Source: Euryodendron excelsum (taxonomy: Eukaryota > Streptophyta > Magnoliopsida > Ericales > Pentaphylacaceae). Taken from it: a stretch of 64,000 nucleotides of DNA. The stretch is from the NCBI GenBank assembly GCA_033060915.1, contig CM065382.1:1684501-1748500 (forward strand), read 5' to 3'. Under the pieces are notes generated by a model, which ran no database searches, had not been told where the DNA came from, and was given only the letters and a program-made list of their open reading frames with translations. Below are positions 52,780-64,000 of this stretch, piece after piece. The first letter of the stretch is position 1. The number at the start of each line of letters is the position of its first letter. The translations under genes and the position numbers were made by a program.

Positions 52780-54514
52780 ACATCTCCCACTAGTCTATAT
52801 CCTGTCTTCTTACTTTGATTATCAACAGCATTTGTTCCCACATCAATAACTGCAGCACCCGGGTTGATCCAGCTGCCCTTAACCGGATAATTAGATCAAT
52901 AAATAGGTCAGCAAACCAAACTCCTCTTCCATGAAATCAAAAGTTAAAACGAACTATAACAAAAAGGCTGAATGGTGATCATTGATAATGGAGTCCCTTG
53001 ATCATGACAATGATATAGTAAACAAAGAAACATAAACATGAACTGCCTCTAGTTACCTTCATCGGTTGTCCTGCTGCAGCGATTACAATGTCTGCTTCAT
53101 GGATGATGCTCTTTGGATCACGTGTATGTGAGTGGACCATAGTAACAATGGCATTTGCCTTCAAAAGGAGTGGTGAAACTGGCAATCCAACTATGTTACT
53201 TCTACCCACCATAACTGCCTTCTTTCCCTTTATGCTAATACCACTCCGTGATAGAAGCTCAAGACATTATACAACACTTCTCATTAAGACTAAAGAGCTT
53301 TCATAGAGGATACACTCATTCAGATTCACACCTATAGTAATACAAAATAAGAACTACTATGGATTTTAGGAAAAGCTTATCTGAATTTCAAGACTACATG
53401 TATTGCCTTTGGGGTGCAAGGAAGGAACAGAGGTTCTCTCCCTTTCATGGCAAGCTTGCCAATGTTCAGAGGATGAAAGCCATCTACATCCTTCTCAATG
53501 CTGATTGCACTTTAGACTTTCTCTTTCATTTATATGTTTCGATAAAGGAAGTTGAACTAATATACTTACACAAAAACAAACCTTTCTTTGAACAATTATT
53601 TTAACTAACAAACAAACAGAACAAGCGATTAAAGAACCAGTGAGTTTGTTTATATACTATCAAAGCATCAACAAAGTTTCAACAATAAGAAAAAGCTAAG
53701 GTTAACAATTTCATAAATTTAAAATGCTTGGATTAATTGGCTGCTTACATGTTTTTTTCTTCTTTTGTGTACGTTCCTAGTTGTTTTTCTTTCTTTATTT
53801 ATTTTTTGTTGTGGGGGCTAGGGGGTGGGTTTTGCTTTAAGATTGAAAGCACTAGCAAAAACAAGTTCTCTCTGCCATGCTTTTCATTTTTACGATAGCC
53901 CAAAAACATAGTTTTAGAACAGAATCTGATTAATCAATGTTCCGTATGATCAGGTTTGTGTAAATGTTGGACATTCAATGTAACGCCGGCATGATAATTT
54001 TTATCTTAAGGTTCATGTAAATGTATTTTAACAAATGGTTTCCCATCTAGGCTCCAAAGAAACGATCTGCATATAGGTAATGAGAATATAAGGTGATGTT
54101 TATGGTCTCCATTCCCCGTAATGGCTCCAGTTTATAGGACACAGTTTTGCTATCAAAGGCATTCGGTAACAGTTATAAAAGCCATCTAACAAGAACAGTA
54201 TGACAAAATTTTTGAAATAGGAAACAGACAAATATGGAACTCTTAAACATTTCCCAAATGGATCTTAATAATAGTTTGAAAAAGATAAGAACTATATAAT
54301 CTTCAGTTCTTAGTTAATGGGGCAACCTACCATGTACATCAGGATGTGCATTTAACTCATGGACCTTGCTAATCAACTCAGCTTCAGGTACTTGCTCTGG
54401 GAGGTCCACGTTAAAGGACTTAATCCCAACTTCAGCACATGCCTTTCTCTTCGTACTCACATAGCTTTGAGAGTCCTTCCTAGCGCCTACAATTACTACA
54501 GCCAGTCCTGGGAC
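52780..54514 (-). pseudogene. FolD pseudogene (methylenetetrahydrofolate dehydrogenase/cyclohydrolase)
   Basis: Four exon-like pieces read in order on the minus strand. 54514-54331 has VPGLAVVIVGARKDSQSYV and continues to HPDVHG. 53566-53407 has [18 protein letters not shown] and FLPCTPK. About 53262-53057 has KKAVMVGRSNIVGLPVSP and IVIAAAGQPM. About 52880-52780 has GSWINPGAAVIDVGTN. Intact FolD (~300 aa) interconverts one-carbon folates. Here the first and last exons are missing. The second piece has an extra A and a TAA (53512-53514) where the family has KVL. Its acceptor reads AA instead of AG, its donor is GC, and the join to the third piece is interrupted by ~60 bp. Intron positions are kept, so this is a decayed segmental copy, not a processed one. 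Confidence 0.85.
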
Positions 54515-54529
54515 CTGAGGTTAGAGCAA

Positions 54530-56400
54530 GTATTCCAATTTTCACTTAAAACATCTTCTGAACAACCATTGAAGGTTAAGTCCAGAAGCAAGCTCTCAAT
54601 GACACATTTAAAAATGTCATGCATGTTAAAATAAATATGGAAACTCCACGAGTCCACGTAAAAGCTAGTAAGCTAGTGTGGAAAATTAGGAGGAGAATCT
54701 GCATTAAGAAACATTCATCTTGCATAGGCAAATGTATATGGAGTTAACAAATTTAAGTATGTCTAATGATGTCCAAGACTTTGTTGTTAATTCATCTTTT
54801 CGTTTACTTGGGAACCTAAAGCAGCAAAGGAGATGTTCTTTTCTTTATTTCTAGTTTCCCAGCAACCAAACAGCATACTCATAAAAATTGATTGAGTCAT
54901 ACGTTGATAACGATCCAATATGGTTTTTTATTTATGTTATTAATTACTAGTTTTAGGATTTATTTTGTTGAATAAATTTGCGATATGTAGTTCATTTTCA
55001 GGGGTTGCTCGTGAATACTTATTCTTTCTGCTTTTATTTTAAACAAAAAGTCCAAAAGGCTGTTTTTGTTTTGGGCTTAAAAAAGTGGCCTTTGGTGCTA
55101 AAAAATGAAAGGCCTCAAGCCTCTAAAGTCTGGCTCTTTTTGGGCTTTCCGCCACCCTCCACTACCCTAGTCACCAGACCAACGGCAGACCGAAGAAAGG
55201 TTTAGTGGAGGCAGCTGTCCCACTGGATCGGTTAATTAAAAAAAAATTATCTGTATTTACTTAATTTTAAATTCTAAATATATGTTTTGTCCCATTGAAT
55301 TTATAAATATTTATATTTACCTCCCACTGAATTTAGTAATACCTATATTTGTACTTATTGAATATCACTAAACCTATAGCGAAAAATATATTTATCTCAT
55401 TAACTCTTTATTATTTGGTTAAACAAACAATACAATTTTAATTAACCATTTATTATATATATGCACAGACTTTTAATTATCTAAAATCTCAAAATTTCTT
55501 CTCGAAATTTTGAACTTTAGCTAGTCAAATTTGGATTAAGGGTTTTTGTGTACAACTTTTGTACACAGTAGGTGTCTTTTTTTGGTATTTTTAATATAAT
55601 TATCTCTTTGTTTATTAAGAAAAATATATTGTCAATTAAAAATTTTTTCATGTATGATTCTATGTAAATTTTGTCACCAAAACAAAAATCTTAGATCCGC
55701 CCTCACCAAACCTTCCTACCCAACCTCTCTGACTATCCAAAAATCAAGGGTAGAACTAGAAAATTTATTGAAGGGGGTCAAAGGAAAAAAAAAATTTGGA
55801 AGGGGTTAAGGTAAAATGTTTAAATTTTAAGAATGCCAATACACTATTTATCTTATAAATACACAAAAATATATGGAGCCCAAAGAGAATTTTAAAAACT
55901 TAGGGGAACTGGCCAGAGGGCCCGAACGAAGGAACTAGAAAGATTGTTAGAATCACCTTCTTCTAGAGGGATTATCTAGAAAACGAGTCGTTTTAACTGT
56001 ATTCAAACAAAAAGCTAACATAGATGTTATGGGTAGAATTTTTTTTGTAATTTTCTTCACATCTTGGATCTAATAATTTATCCATCTTCCATAAAAGAGC
56101 TGAATGAAACCAAAGTTTCATGTTCGGTTTTGAATTAGAGACGTTAAAAATGCTAAATCGACGTCGACCATAACCCCTCGCCTTCTAAGCTAACAATGCG
56201 GGTTCCATTCTCATAGGTCTGCCGCTACCACCAACAAAATAGAAACACCTAAAACAAATAAGCATATTAATATTTAATTTAAAGTTAACAAAATGGATGG
56301 AGGAATACACAATTAATTAAATTAAACTACAAAGGAGATGAAAATATAACCCAAAAATATTATATTTATTTTACATGTAAAATCACTGAAAAAAAAACTT
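54530..56400. other. Intergenic, no gene recognised
   Basis: AT-rich. Repeat-end fragments (GATCCGCCC near 55690 and a TAGAACTAGAAAATTTATTG stretch near 55750) belong to the family seen at 18964-19458. The frame at 54978-55205 has no domain. Confidence 0.5.
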
Positions 56401-56603
56401 CATGTATGCAAGTGAAAGAGAAAATCCTTGGTTTATTGTTATTAGTATCCTTTTTAATACATGCAGTGCAGGGTGATTACATGACTGATGAGTATAGACA
56501 ACCCATTTCTAATATTAATCATCAGCCTCACAGACCCAACTTTATGCAGTTTCAATTAATCATTTTATCACATCTGATTCTGATCCACCATGAAAGCAAA
56601 GCC

Positions 56604-56822
56604 CTAGGTGTGGCTCCATGACCCCAAGAACATTATAGTTTTGATAGGATCTTCCATCCCATAGCTCCGATTCCCCTTCCGTCTCCCAATTCCTCTGGAA
56701 ATTGGACGATTCCCAGCCATGGTAGCCATAGCTGCCTCGCAAGCTTGCCTGAACTTTTCTCCGATCGTTCTCTTGGATTCATGAATCAAAGAGCCATCGC
56801 CGGAGAGGTTTTGTGGCTTCAT
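56604..56822 (-). CDS. Small 72-aa protein with C-terminal MFLGSWSHT
   Basis: An intronless frame from the ATG at 56822 encodes a basic 72-residue protein with no signal peptide. Its middle (IGEKFRQACEAAMATMAGNRP) could form an amphipathic helix, and it ends EDPIKTIMFLGSWSHT. That ending resembles the T-[VI]-M-[YF]-L-x-x-W tail of plant wound-induced small proteins (DUF3774/WIP), but the rest does not clearly match, so the family is only suggested. Support for a real gene: a TATAAATA box 68-75 bp upstream on the same strand, balanced codon use, and higher GC than the surroundings. The function is unknown. Confidence 0.6.
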   Translation of the reverse strand: MKPQNLSGDGSLIHESKRTIGEKFRQACEAAMATMAGNRPISRGIGRRKGNRSYGMEDPIKTIMFLGSWSHT

Positions 56823-56889
56823 CCTCAAATTTTTATTTTTTGTTAGGCCAAGACGTGGAAGCTAGATCGAGCATTTTGATATTGGCATA

Positions 56890-56897
56890 TATTTATA
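56890..56897 (-). promoter_or_regulatory. TATA box of the 72-aa protein gene
   Basis: TATAAATA on the minus strand, 68-75 bp before the ATG at 56822, which is a normal plant distance. Confidence 0.55.
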
Positions 56898-56999
56898 GAA
56901 GAATGCCCACTAATGAGACCATATGGGGACGTGGCAAAATTCAAGTGGGTGCGAGGGCCCACATATCGTGTGTGGATAGAATAGATTCGTCATGTTCGT

Positions 57000-59900
57000 G
57001 GATGACAGATTAGATTAATAGTTGATTTAGTGGCCTGAGGAATAGAATTTAATCCTTGTTTCAGGTGTATAATTTGGTCTTCTTATCCTTTAATCCTTAT
57101 TGGGTTGTGCAAGTTGGATTATATTTTTTGATTGGTAACTATTTTGGAATTAATTAAAAGATGAGTTTGAATAGGCATCCGCATACCACGCAAATGAGTG
57201 TATTTAGTGTGCTTCCAAGTTTCCAACCTCAGCCTCTAAGCACCCTTTTTCTTATCATCATTTTTTTTATTTTCCTTTCTTTCCTTGTTTTCTTTTTCTC
57301 TTCATTTTTTTGAAAGTTGTACTTTTTTTCTCCTGAGAAAAGCATTGCTCTGTGTTAAAAAAAAAAAACCCAAAATTTCGAAGACCAACTGTGATGAAAA
57401 TGGCCAAACGAAATATGTTGAGACAATTTTTTATTTTATTTTGGTCAGTATTCGTACTATATTAACAAGTGAAATATTTGATATTTTTCATTTTTATAGG
57501 AGAAATATGAGGAGTTCAGGGTGGAGTTCACCTGTTTATTTATTTTTTTCTTTGTTTTATTTTGCAAAAAGTGAATGGTGCTTTTATATAGTTTGTATTA
57601 GGGAAAAAATGTAAATAACATGGAAGCGTACCTTTTGAAGACACATGACATGACAGACGACCTTTTTTTTGTTTTTTGTTTTTTTGGGTATGACATTGTT
57701 TTTGTGCTTTAGAATTCTTACATATGTCATTTTGAATTTGAATTCACTTTTTAAATGATGCTGGATTCAAAATACCAGCAATAAACATGTGAAAGAAATT
57801 TTGATCATGATAGGAATCGCTAGGCAGAAGAATAAATTCCATGGACATGGACACATGGGTTTGAATGTTCGAGCTAATTGTCACGTTTACTGTTCTTGAC
57901 AATTTCAAATTCTTAATCGAGAATCAATACTGCAGAGGAAAAGTCGAAAAAATTCTCATTGGGTTGAGGTGCCAAGTGCAATTTGAAATTTTTTCGGGCC
58001 TGGTCTGGCCTAGTTCACCATTGAATGTTCTTCTCTCAAAACAGAGCCCCGGCCCACAACTCATATGACGTGGAATGCATTATCGGCTTTTCACTTCAGG
58101 CCCATGCTAATTTTAAATTTTCCTTTCTATTTTGGTGTGTCCATAGACAATGTTACCTATTCCTTAATTATTTTTAACAAATAGTTAGGCATGTCCGAAC
58201 CACATCCATTGTCTGATTTTGAAATCTCTCTCTCTCACTGTCTCTCTCACGCACACACAAATGTCACATCTATGTTAGGTTTTTTTTTTTTTGTAATTGG
58301 ATGTTCAAAACAGTTTACGCACAACTCAACTAATCTCAAGACATGTGCAATCCTCTCGTCCCATACAAACTAAGTAATTCTCAGATAAAAAATTTGGAGA
58401 TGGTCTCAAAAAGTTTATAACACCTAAGAGATTTCGAAACTGAAACCTTAAAAGGAACAGATCCCAAATACTAAATTTTGACCACTATACCAACCCATTG
58501 GGGTTATCTATGTTAGGTTGTAATTGCACTGTGTTGTCCTAAACTTGGATCTAATATTGAGTCCAACTCTCACTCACATCACTTCATGAAAATAGCCGTT
58601 TTGCCACAAAAATCTTTTGCAACGGGAGCAATGCCGTCACTAACAGTGCCATTAACAATATCAAAACAACGTAGATTTAACCTCAGATAGCGTAACAAAA
58701 GTGTAGCCCATGATTGTAGTGGATGATTGAAAATCGTGGTATCGGTATCTGAGGCGGGACATTATAGTTACTCAGTTGCAAGGTCGTGTTACGATAAGCA
58801 AAGATAAGCAACGTAAAAGAATAAAAAAAATTCTAAAAAGGTCGTATTTTTTTTTTTTTTAATCTAGACAAAGAATACAAATAAAGTAAAAAAATAATGA
58901 ACATATAATGTAGTCCAAATTGCTTAGAGCATTAATACAACCACACAGGCGCTACCAAATTTAGCTAACTACAAATTCAAATAGTAATTAAGTAATATAC
59001 ATTTAGTTTCATCCATAGGGACCATAACTACGTCTCATGTACAAAACAAGTCGAGTAATAATCAATTATGGTCAATCATCCTTAACTTTCTCTTTTCACT
59101 AATTTTTTAGTCCTTCTCCGTCATGTTTTGCTGTTCATGTCCTTGAATATTAAATGGGATATATAAGAATTGACAATATTATTTATTTTGTATTTTGGAA
59201 AGTAACACCAAACATAAGCTTGTCAAATAGTATTTGAATATTTTAAAGTCAAGTTTGAAGCATTTTACAATTCTGAAATCAATTAACAAAAATGCACATA
59301 TATATGAAAAAAGAGGAAGCCCATGATTTATCAGGCCATGGCCCATATGTATTCTATGCAGGCATGCCCCATTTACCTGTCTCCTTGTCACTCCATATAA
59401 AATTTCTGAACTTTCTCACCAGGGTCGCAAGGGGGAAGCCCAACAGCCTACAAACTAACGCTTCGTTTAAAAAGTGAATTTTAAGTAGAAAAAGTAAAAA
59501 AAAAAATGAAGAAAAAAAAACAAAAATATTATTTTATTTATTTATTTATTTTTTATATATTTTTTTTCTTTCCAAAAATTCAAATTTCAAAAGAAGCCCG
59601 ACCAAAGGTGTGAGTTGAAGCCTTGTTCTATTGGGCCAACCCGCCTCACCACACCTTATATGTATGGAGTATATTTCACTTTTTTTTATAATTTTAATCA
59701 AAACAGTTTCTATTCCTTTCCAAATCTGTGTTTCCCAAATATCTCCTTCAAAAGACAAAACATAGAGAGAAAGAAAGACTGAGTTAAAAAATTTATATAA
59801 TAAAACACAACTTTTTAAAAAAATGTCTCCCTCACATTTGTATCTAACGTCTTAAATTTAGTTTTGAATTGCATTCAATGGTTGAGATCAGTTGAACCTT

Positions 59901-61790
59901 TTGTCCCAAACTCAAATTCCGCCCAAACAAGTTATGTGGGTTCATAATTTATAAAAATCTTCTAAAGCTTTTTTATTGTTGTCCAGTCAGTTTTTTAATT
60001 TGATAAGTCATGCCCTATTACATAGACCCGTCCAAATAATTCATTTAATTTTTCACATTCACATTCAAATATCGTGACGTATTTTTCACATTTAATTTAT
60101 CAGAACTTAAATAAAATATTTTATTAAGAATGTCGTAGACAAGAGTCATATCTAGTGTAATATATGGGGAATGTACTCTGGAGCCTTGGAGGTACTACTT
60201 TTTCTTTAAACCTGTTTCATGGATATTCCATTTAGCTCCCTGCAACCAAGTTGATAGTGGTCTTCTCTTATAAGATTAGGAACCTTTTGAACACCGACTA
60301 TATTGAAGCATATTTGAGAATTATCACTATCACACATTCTAGTGGTCACTCGAAGTAGATCCGTCTATCCTCAGTCACAAAAGGACAGAGCCAGAAATAT
60401 GCTTAGGGGGTATGGCATCCAATTACAAAACATGGAAAAAGAAATTAAAAATGGAAAAAATTCATATATATGTGCATTTTTGAAATGGCCTTTTCAAATT
60501 TAAACTAGTTCTAAAAAACTATTTTTTATTTTTTTGCAGGGAACCAAACACAGTTTAAAAAAGTTACATTCAAACGCTCTCTTAACCTCTAATATTAAAC
60601 TGAATGCGGCCTACTTAATCTGGATTAATCAACTCCAGCCCGTTATGGAAGTCTGTTTTTTTTTGTTTTGGACTACTATGCTCTGAAACACAGCCCGAAC
60701 CATGTAAACTTGATACAATTCTCAATCAGGCACCTCTGCCATGTTCGATCTTGGGATGGTGACAGGCTAACAATTTGATAGAGCCTTTGATTGAATGTGT
60801 CCCTTCTAAGATGGTAAGTTTGGTCAAAACCATGTGTGTTTCGATTGGGCATCCGGTAGAAAAATGTGTCTATGGTAAGGCCCAAGGAATTTCCCACCAG
60901 TCGGACATGTCTCTCTAATCTAATCAACTGTGTCATCTTTACCTTAGAACAGAAGTGTTAGGAAGGGCCTGCGCAATCTATATGTATATATATTTTAATG
61001 TAGGTATCTGCCAATGAGCTGCTTTCCCTGTCGGTAATGCTAGTGTTGAACACTTGAACTATCATCGTCACCACTTCCAATCTTCACCAACCATGTTTAC
61101 TTCTGTCGTCAAAACACCAATTCCAGATAGATACTGGATGTCATTCCCCCCCCCCCCCCCCAAAAAAAAAAATCATTCTCGCTAAGATCATCATTCCCTG
61201 TCGGACCTGAGAACTTTGTTAAAAATTTTAATTTTAGGGACTTCTTGTAATGAATTTTAAAACTAAACTCATTCATAAAAACTTTTATAACTATATGACC
61301 ACAACAGAATTTTGAAAATTCTGAGATTAGTAAAAATATTTTTAAAAATTAGAAGGATCGGCCGCTTGGTCTACACGTAGATCCGCCCCTACGAAAGGAA
61401 ATTTTCAGAGAGGTGATTGGAGTTATTATAATCGAATCCCTTCTTTTTCTATCATTTATTTTATCAGCAAATTAACGAGACATCTTCAATTCAATGGCTT
61501 TCTACAAATTTCAAGCCCAGTGTCATTAAGAAGTTGCTCTGCTTGACCCGATAAAGCAGTACTGCATTGGGGACCTTCTAAAAGTATGATTGAGATGGGA
61601 CTTGAAGGCGATTTCCACGAAAGAATGTGACTATATAGTTATTGTCTTATATATAAAAGCTGGGAAAGGTATGGTGAAAGTAAAGCAGGACTTTTCTGGA
61701 TTCTATATGTCAATCATTCTCCTCAAAGAGGCCCCCCAGAGATTTCATTCTAAATCCTCCTTTCATCAATGGAACTAAAGAAAATCTTTG
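57000..61790. other. Intergenic, no gene recognised
   Basis: AT-rich, with scattered repeat ends (AGAGCCAGAAAT near 60390, GATCCGCCCC near 61380) and a 17-C run at 61146-61162 followed by poly-A. The short frames (57285-57614, 57865-58068, 60676-60936, 61590-61778) have no identifiable domain or gene structure. Confidence 0.5.
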
Positions 61791-61796
61791 TTTGAC

Positions 61797-62404
61797 ATTG
61801 CATGTGAGATTTTTTGGAAAGGCCTGTTGATCTCTCAAGTTAATGTCGATGAATCTAAACTCACTGCAAAAAAGAGAAGGTAGAATAAGTCGATTTTTGG
61901 TGGGCCGATCACACTTCGACAATTAAGTTGGCAAGCTTAATCAAGAGTTAATTAGATAAAAGTAGCGTATATTTAAAGTTAATTGTCCATATCTGACTCT
62001 TTAAGGGCTTGGGTATTTATAGTGTGATTGATGGACTGTTTTGCTCCTGGCCTACCAGCAGGCCAGCCTGCTGCGTAGGCATCATTATATGCCGCCGATT
62101 GACCGCGTGCAAGGCCTGTCTTACCATCGCTGAAGATTCTGGTTGATCGAATGTGCAGGTTGATGTCGTGTGGGGAGCCGCTGGTGCATTTAATGTGAGT
62201 CAACTCCGCATTTAATGTTCTGAGATCGCTAATGGTTTGGGCTCACCTTTCACGGTTCGGGCCAAGGTCGGCACTAAGTCGGCGCCTTGGACCGAACTGT
62301 TCTTTAGTGCTTGATTTGGGCTGCTTCGATTTGGGCAGCCCAACTTCATTGACATGTTGATTGAGCCTAACTAGATGAATTGGGTCGTGTGTTTTTACCC
62401 CACA
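61797..62404 (-). mobile_element. LTR-like repeat, copy 2 (inverted)
   Basis: The reverse complement starts TGTGGGGTAAAAACACACG at 62404 and follows copy 3 to its end near 61797, at roughly four bases in five identical by eye over the first 250 bp. Its TATA box (TATAAATA on the minus strand) is at 62014-62021. Just outside its start, GAGGGCAAT matches the same position in copy 3 and resembles a polypurine tract, suggesting it is a 3' LTR with a stub of internal sequence. Confidence 0.65.
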
Positions 62405-62464
62405 ATTGCCCTCTAGCCCTTGGCCACTTAAAGATTCAAAAAAGACGCAAAGGCTGAGGGCAAT

Positions 62465-63072
62465 TGTGGGGTAAAAACATACGGCCCAATCTATCTAGTT
62501 AGGCCCAATCAACATGACATTGAAGCTGGGCTGCTAGGCGGCCCAAATTGAACACTAAAGAACGGTTCAACCCAAGGCGCCGACCTGGTGCCGATCTTGG
62601 CTCAAACCGCGAATGGTGAGCTCAAACCGCTAGTGGTCTCAGAGCATTAAATGCGGAGTTGACCCGCATTAAATGCGCTAGCGGCTCCTCACGCGACATC
62701 GACCAGCATGTTTGATCAGTCGGATTCTTCAACGACAGTAAGACAGGCCCCGCACGCGGTCAGTCGGCGGCATATGATGATGCCTACCCAACAGGCTATG
62801 ATGACTTGCTGGTAGGTCAGAAGCAAAACACTCCATCGATCACACTATAAATACCCAAGCCCTTAAGAGACAGTTACGGACAATTAACTTCAAATATACG
62901 CTACTTTTATCTATTCAACTCTTGGTTAAGCTTGCTAACTTAATTATTGAAGTATGATCGGCCCACCAAGGGTCGACTCATTCTAACTTCTCTTTTTTGC
63001 AATAAGTATGAACTCATCGACATTGGTTTGAGAGGTTGAGCAGGCCTTCCCGAAAAAGCCCACTTACAGTCA
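62465..63072 (+). mobile_element. LTR-like repeat, copy 3
   Basis: It starts TGTGGGGTAAAAACATACG and ends near CA at 63072, with TATAAATA at 62846-62853. It is preceded by the purine-rich GGCTGAGGGCAAT. It is related to copy 1 (17861-18465) over the full length and is the mirror image of copy 2 across a 60-bp spacer. No gag/pol or primer-binding site follows. Confidence 0.65.
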
Positions 63073-63228
63073 TGTTATCGTTGCACAACACACACACATA
63101 TATGTAACATTTTAACTGGAAATATATGAATAATTATACAGTAATTCTCTTTCTTTGATTGCCAAATACAGTGACTGAGGGAATAACAATTTATTGATAT
63201 TACGAGAATTGGGAGAAAATGAATAGAT

Positions 63229-63285
<57 letters not shown>

Positions 63286-64000
63286 GTGTCTATCTTGATG
63301 AGCTATAGAGTTGTTGAGCTGATACGATTTTTCTTTGTGATTTAGGCAGCATATGTGAGAGGATGAAGTCTACTTGTTCTCTTTGATGGTATGAAAGGGG
63401 GTTCTACTTTTCGATAGAAAAATGCTGGTTTTTATCTCCATCTTTGATCAGTTACATGAAGCCGCTTCTAGTTAGAACCAGATCACAACCACTACAATTT
63501 TATGACTATTTTTTGGAAGCAATACATGTAACCATTCCCCACACCTTCAAGTACAATATTTTTTTTTTACCCAAAATCTCAATTAGAACAACTATCAAAA
63601 TGAGCTCCTTACAGAGGGGTCCCCCATTCCTAATTTCATTCAGAGAAATGAGAACAAAGAAAAAGCAACAACTAACCACACAAACTAGCTTTCAGTCCGA
63701 AGTGGTTGTCTACTAATACCCTTAACATGACCAAAAGCAAAAGGCATCCACAGAAGAAGTTTTCTATCAAGCAAAACGAGCAACCTTCTGAAAAGAAAAC
63801 CCCAATTCCTAAAATCACAGTTATGCCATTAATTACTTTCTAGAGAGAGTGAAAGGGAAGGGAGAGGGGAATTTCACAAACAAAAAAGAGGAAAAAGGAG
63901 ATTTAGAGGTCGTACAAAACAGTCAAGCACTAGAAGCTTATTAATGTAATGTGCTTAAGCAAACCCAAAGTGATAAGCAAATCTAAATACAAACAAAACC
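63073..64000. other. Right end, no gene recognised
   Basis: Contains a ~50-bp CT microsatellite at 63234-63283 and unremarkable AT-rich sequence. It could hold the end of a gene beyond the window, but nothing supports one. Confidence 0.45.
63234..63283. repeat. Long CT microsatellite (~25 units)
   Basis: An uninterrupted CT run of about 50 bp, the longest dinucleotide repeat in the window. Confidence 0.95.

Noticed and set aside
57285..57614. 109-codon plus-strand frame rich in Phe
   Set aside because: Composition follows T-rich DNA; no domain or signal pattern holds up.
60676..60936. 86-codon minus-strand frame, considered as a transposon protein remnant
   Set aside because: No recognisable motif, no splice or promoter context, and AT-rich repeat surroundings.

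Overview
This is plant nuclear DNA, almost certainly from a dicot. Genes are sparse and have spliceosomal introns. The intergenic DNA is very AT-rich and full of microsatellites, foldback MITE-like elements and LTR relics. The proteins are typical of green plants: chloroplast import receptor TOC159, plant TSPO, RALF, GH3 and REF/SRPP. The species cannot be read from the sequence.

Gene layout, left to right: (1) the 5' part of an FHA-domain AAA+ ATPase gene on the minus strand, running off the left edge (first three coding exons 944-1621); (2) intronless TOC159 (+, 7705-11871); (3) a REF/SRPP-type small rubber particle/stress protein (-, 13425-14703, three exons); (4) an AlkB-like Fe(II)/2-oxoglutarate oxygenase (+, 19559-23216, four exons, with a 109-G tract in one intron); (5) TSPO (-, 23859-24434); (6) heat shock factor binding protein HSBP (+, 27347-29728, five exons, one intron of the AT-AC U12 type); (7) a RALF peptide precursor (-, 31704-32087); (8) ribosomal protein eS21 (+, non-coding first exon near 37950, CDS 40528-41952, with a dead LINE fragment in intron 1); (9) a GH3.9-like acyl amido synthetase (+, 46627-49449); (10) a FolD pseudogene (-, 52780-54514); (11) a 72-aa protein ending in MFLGSWSHT (-, 56604-56822). 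No recognisable gene was found from 56.9 kb to the right edge, which holds repeats only.

The genes are not a pathway or operon. Several encode stress or hormone functions (SRPP, TSPO, HSBP, RALF, GH3.9), and SRPP and TSPO both carry CACGTG ABRE/G-box elements close upstream. From memory, the Arabidopsis counterparts fall into three local clusters (At4g02480/02485/02510, At2g47750/47770, At4g15800/15802). The window may therefore preserve an ancestral block that was split up in Arabidopsis.

Repeats explain most of the rest. They include a foldback element with a 9-bp duplication (24931-25459), a TTA-flanked foldback (33978-34931), and three copies of a ~605-bp LTR-like repeat. Two of those copies sit head-to-head at 61797-63072 and make a ~1.3-kb imperfect palindrome. 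The most notable signals are the AT-AC intron, the LTR palindrome, the giant poly-G tract and the decayed FolD copy. All exon models come from reading splice sites and family resemblance by eye, not from transcripts.
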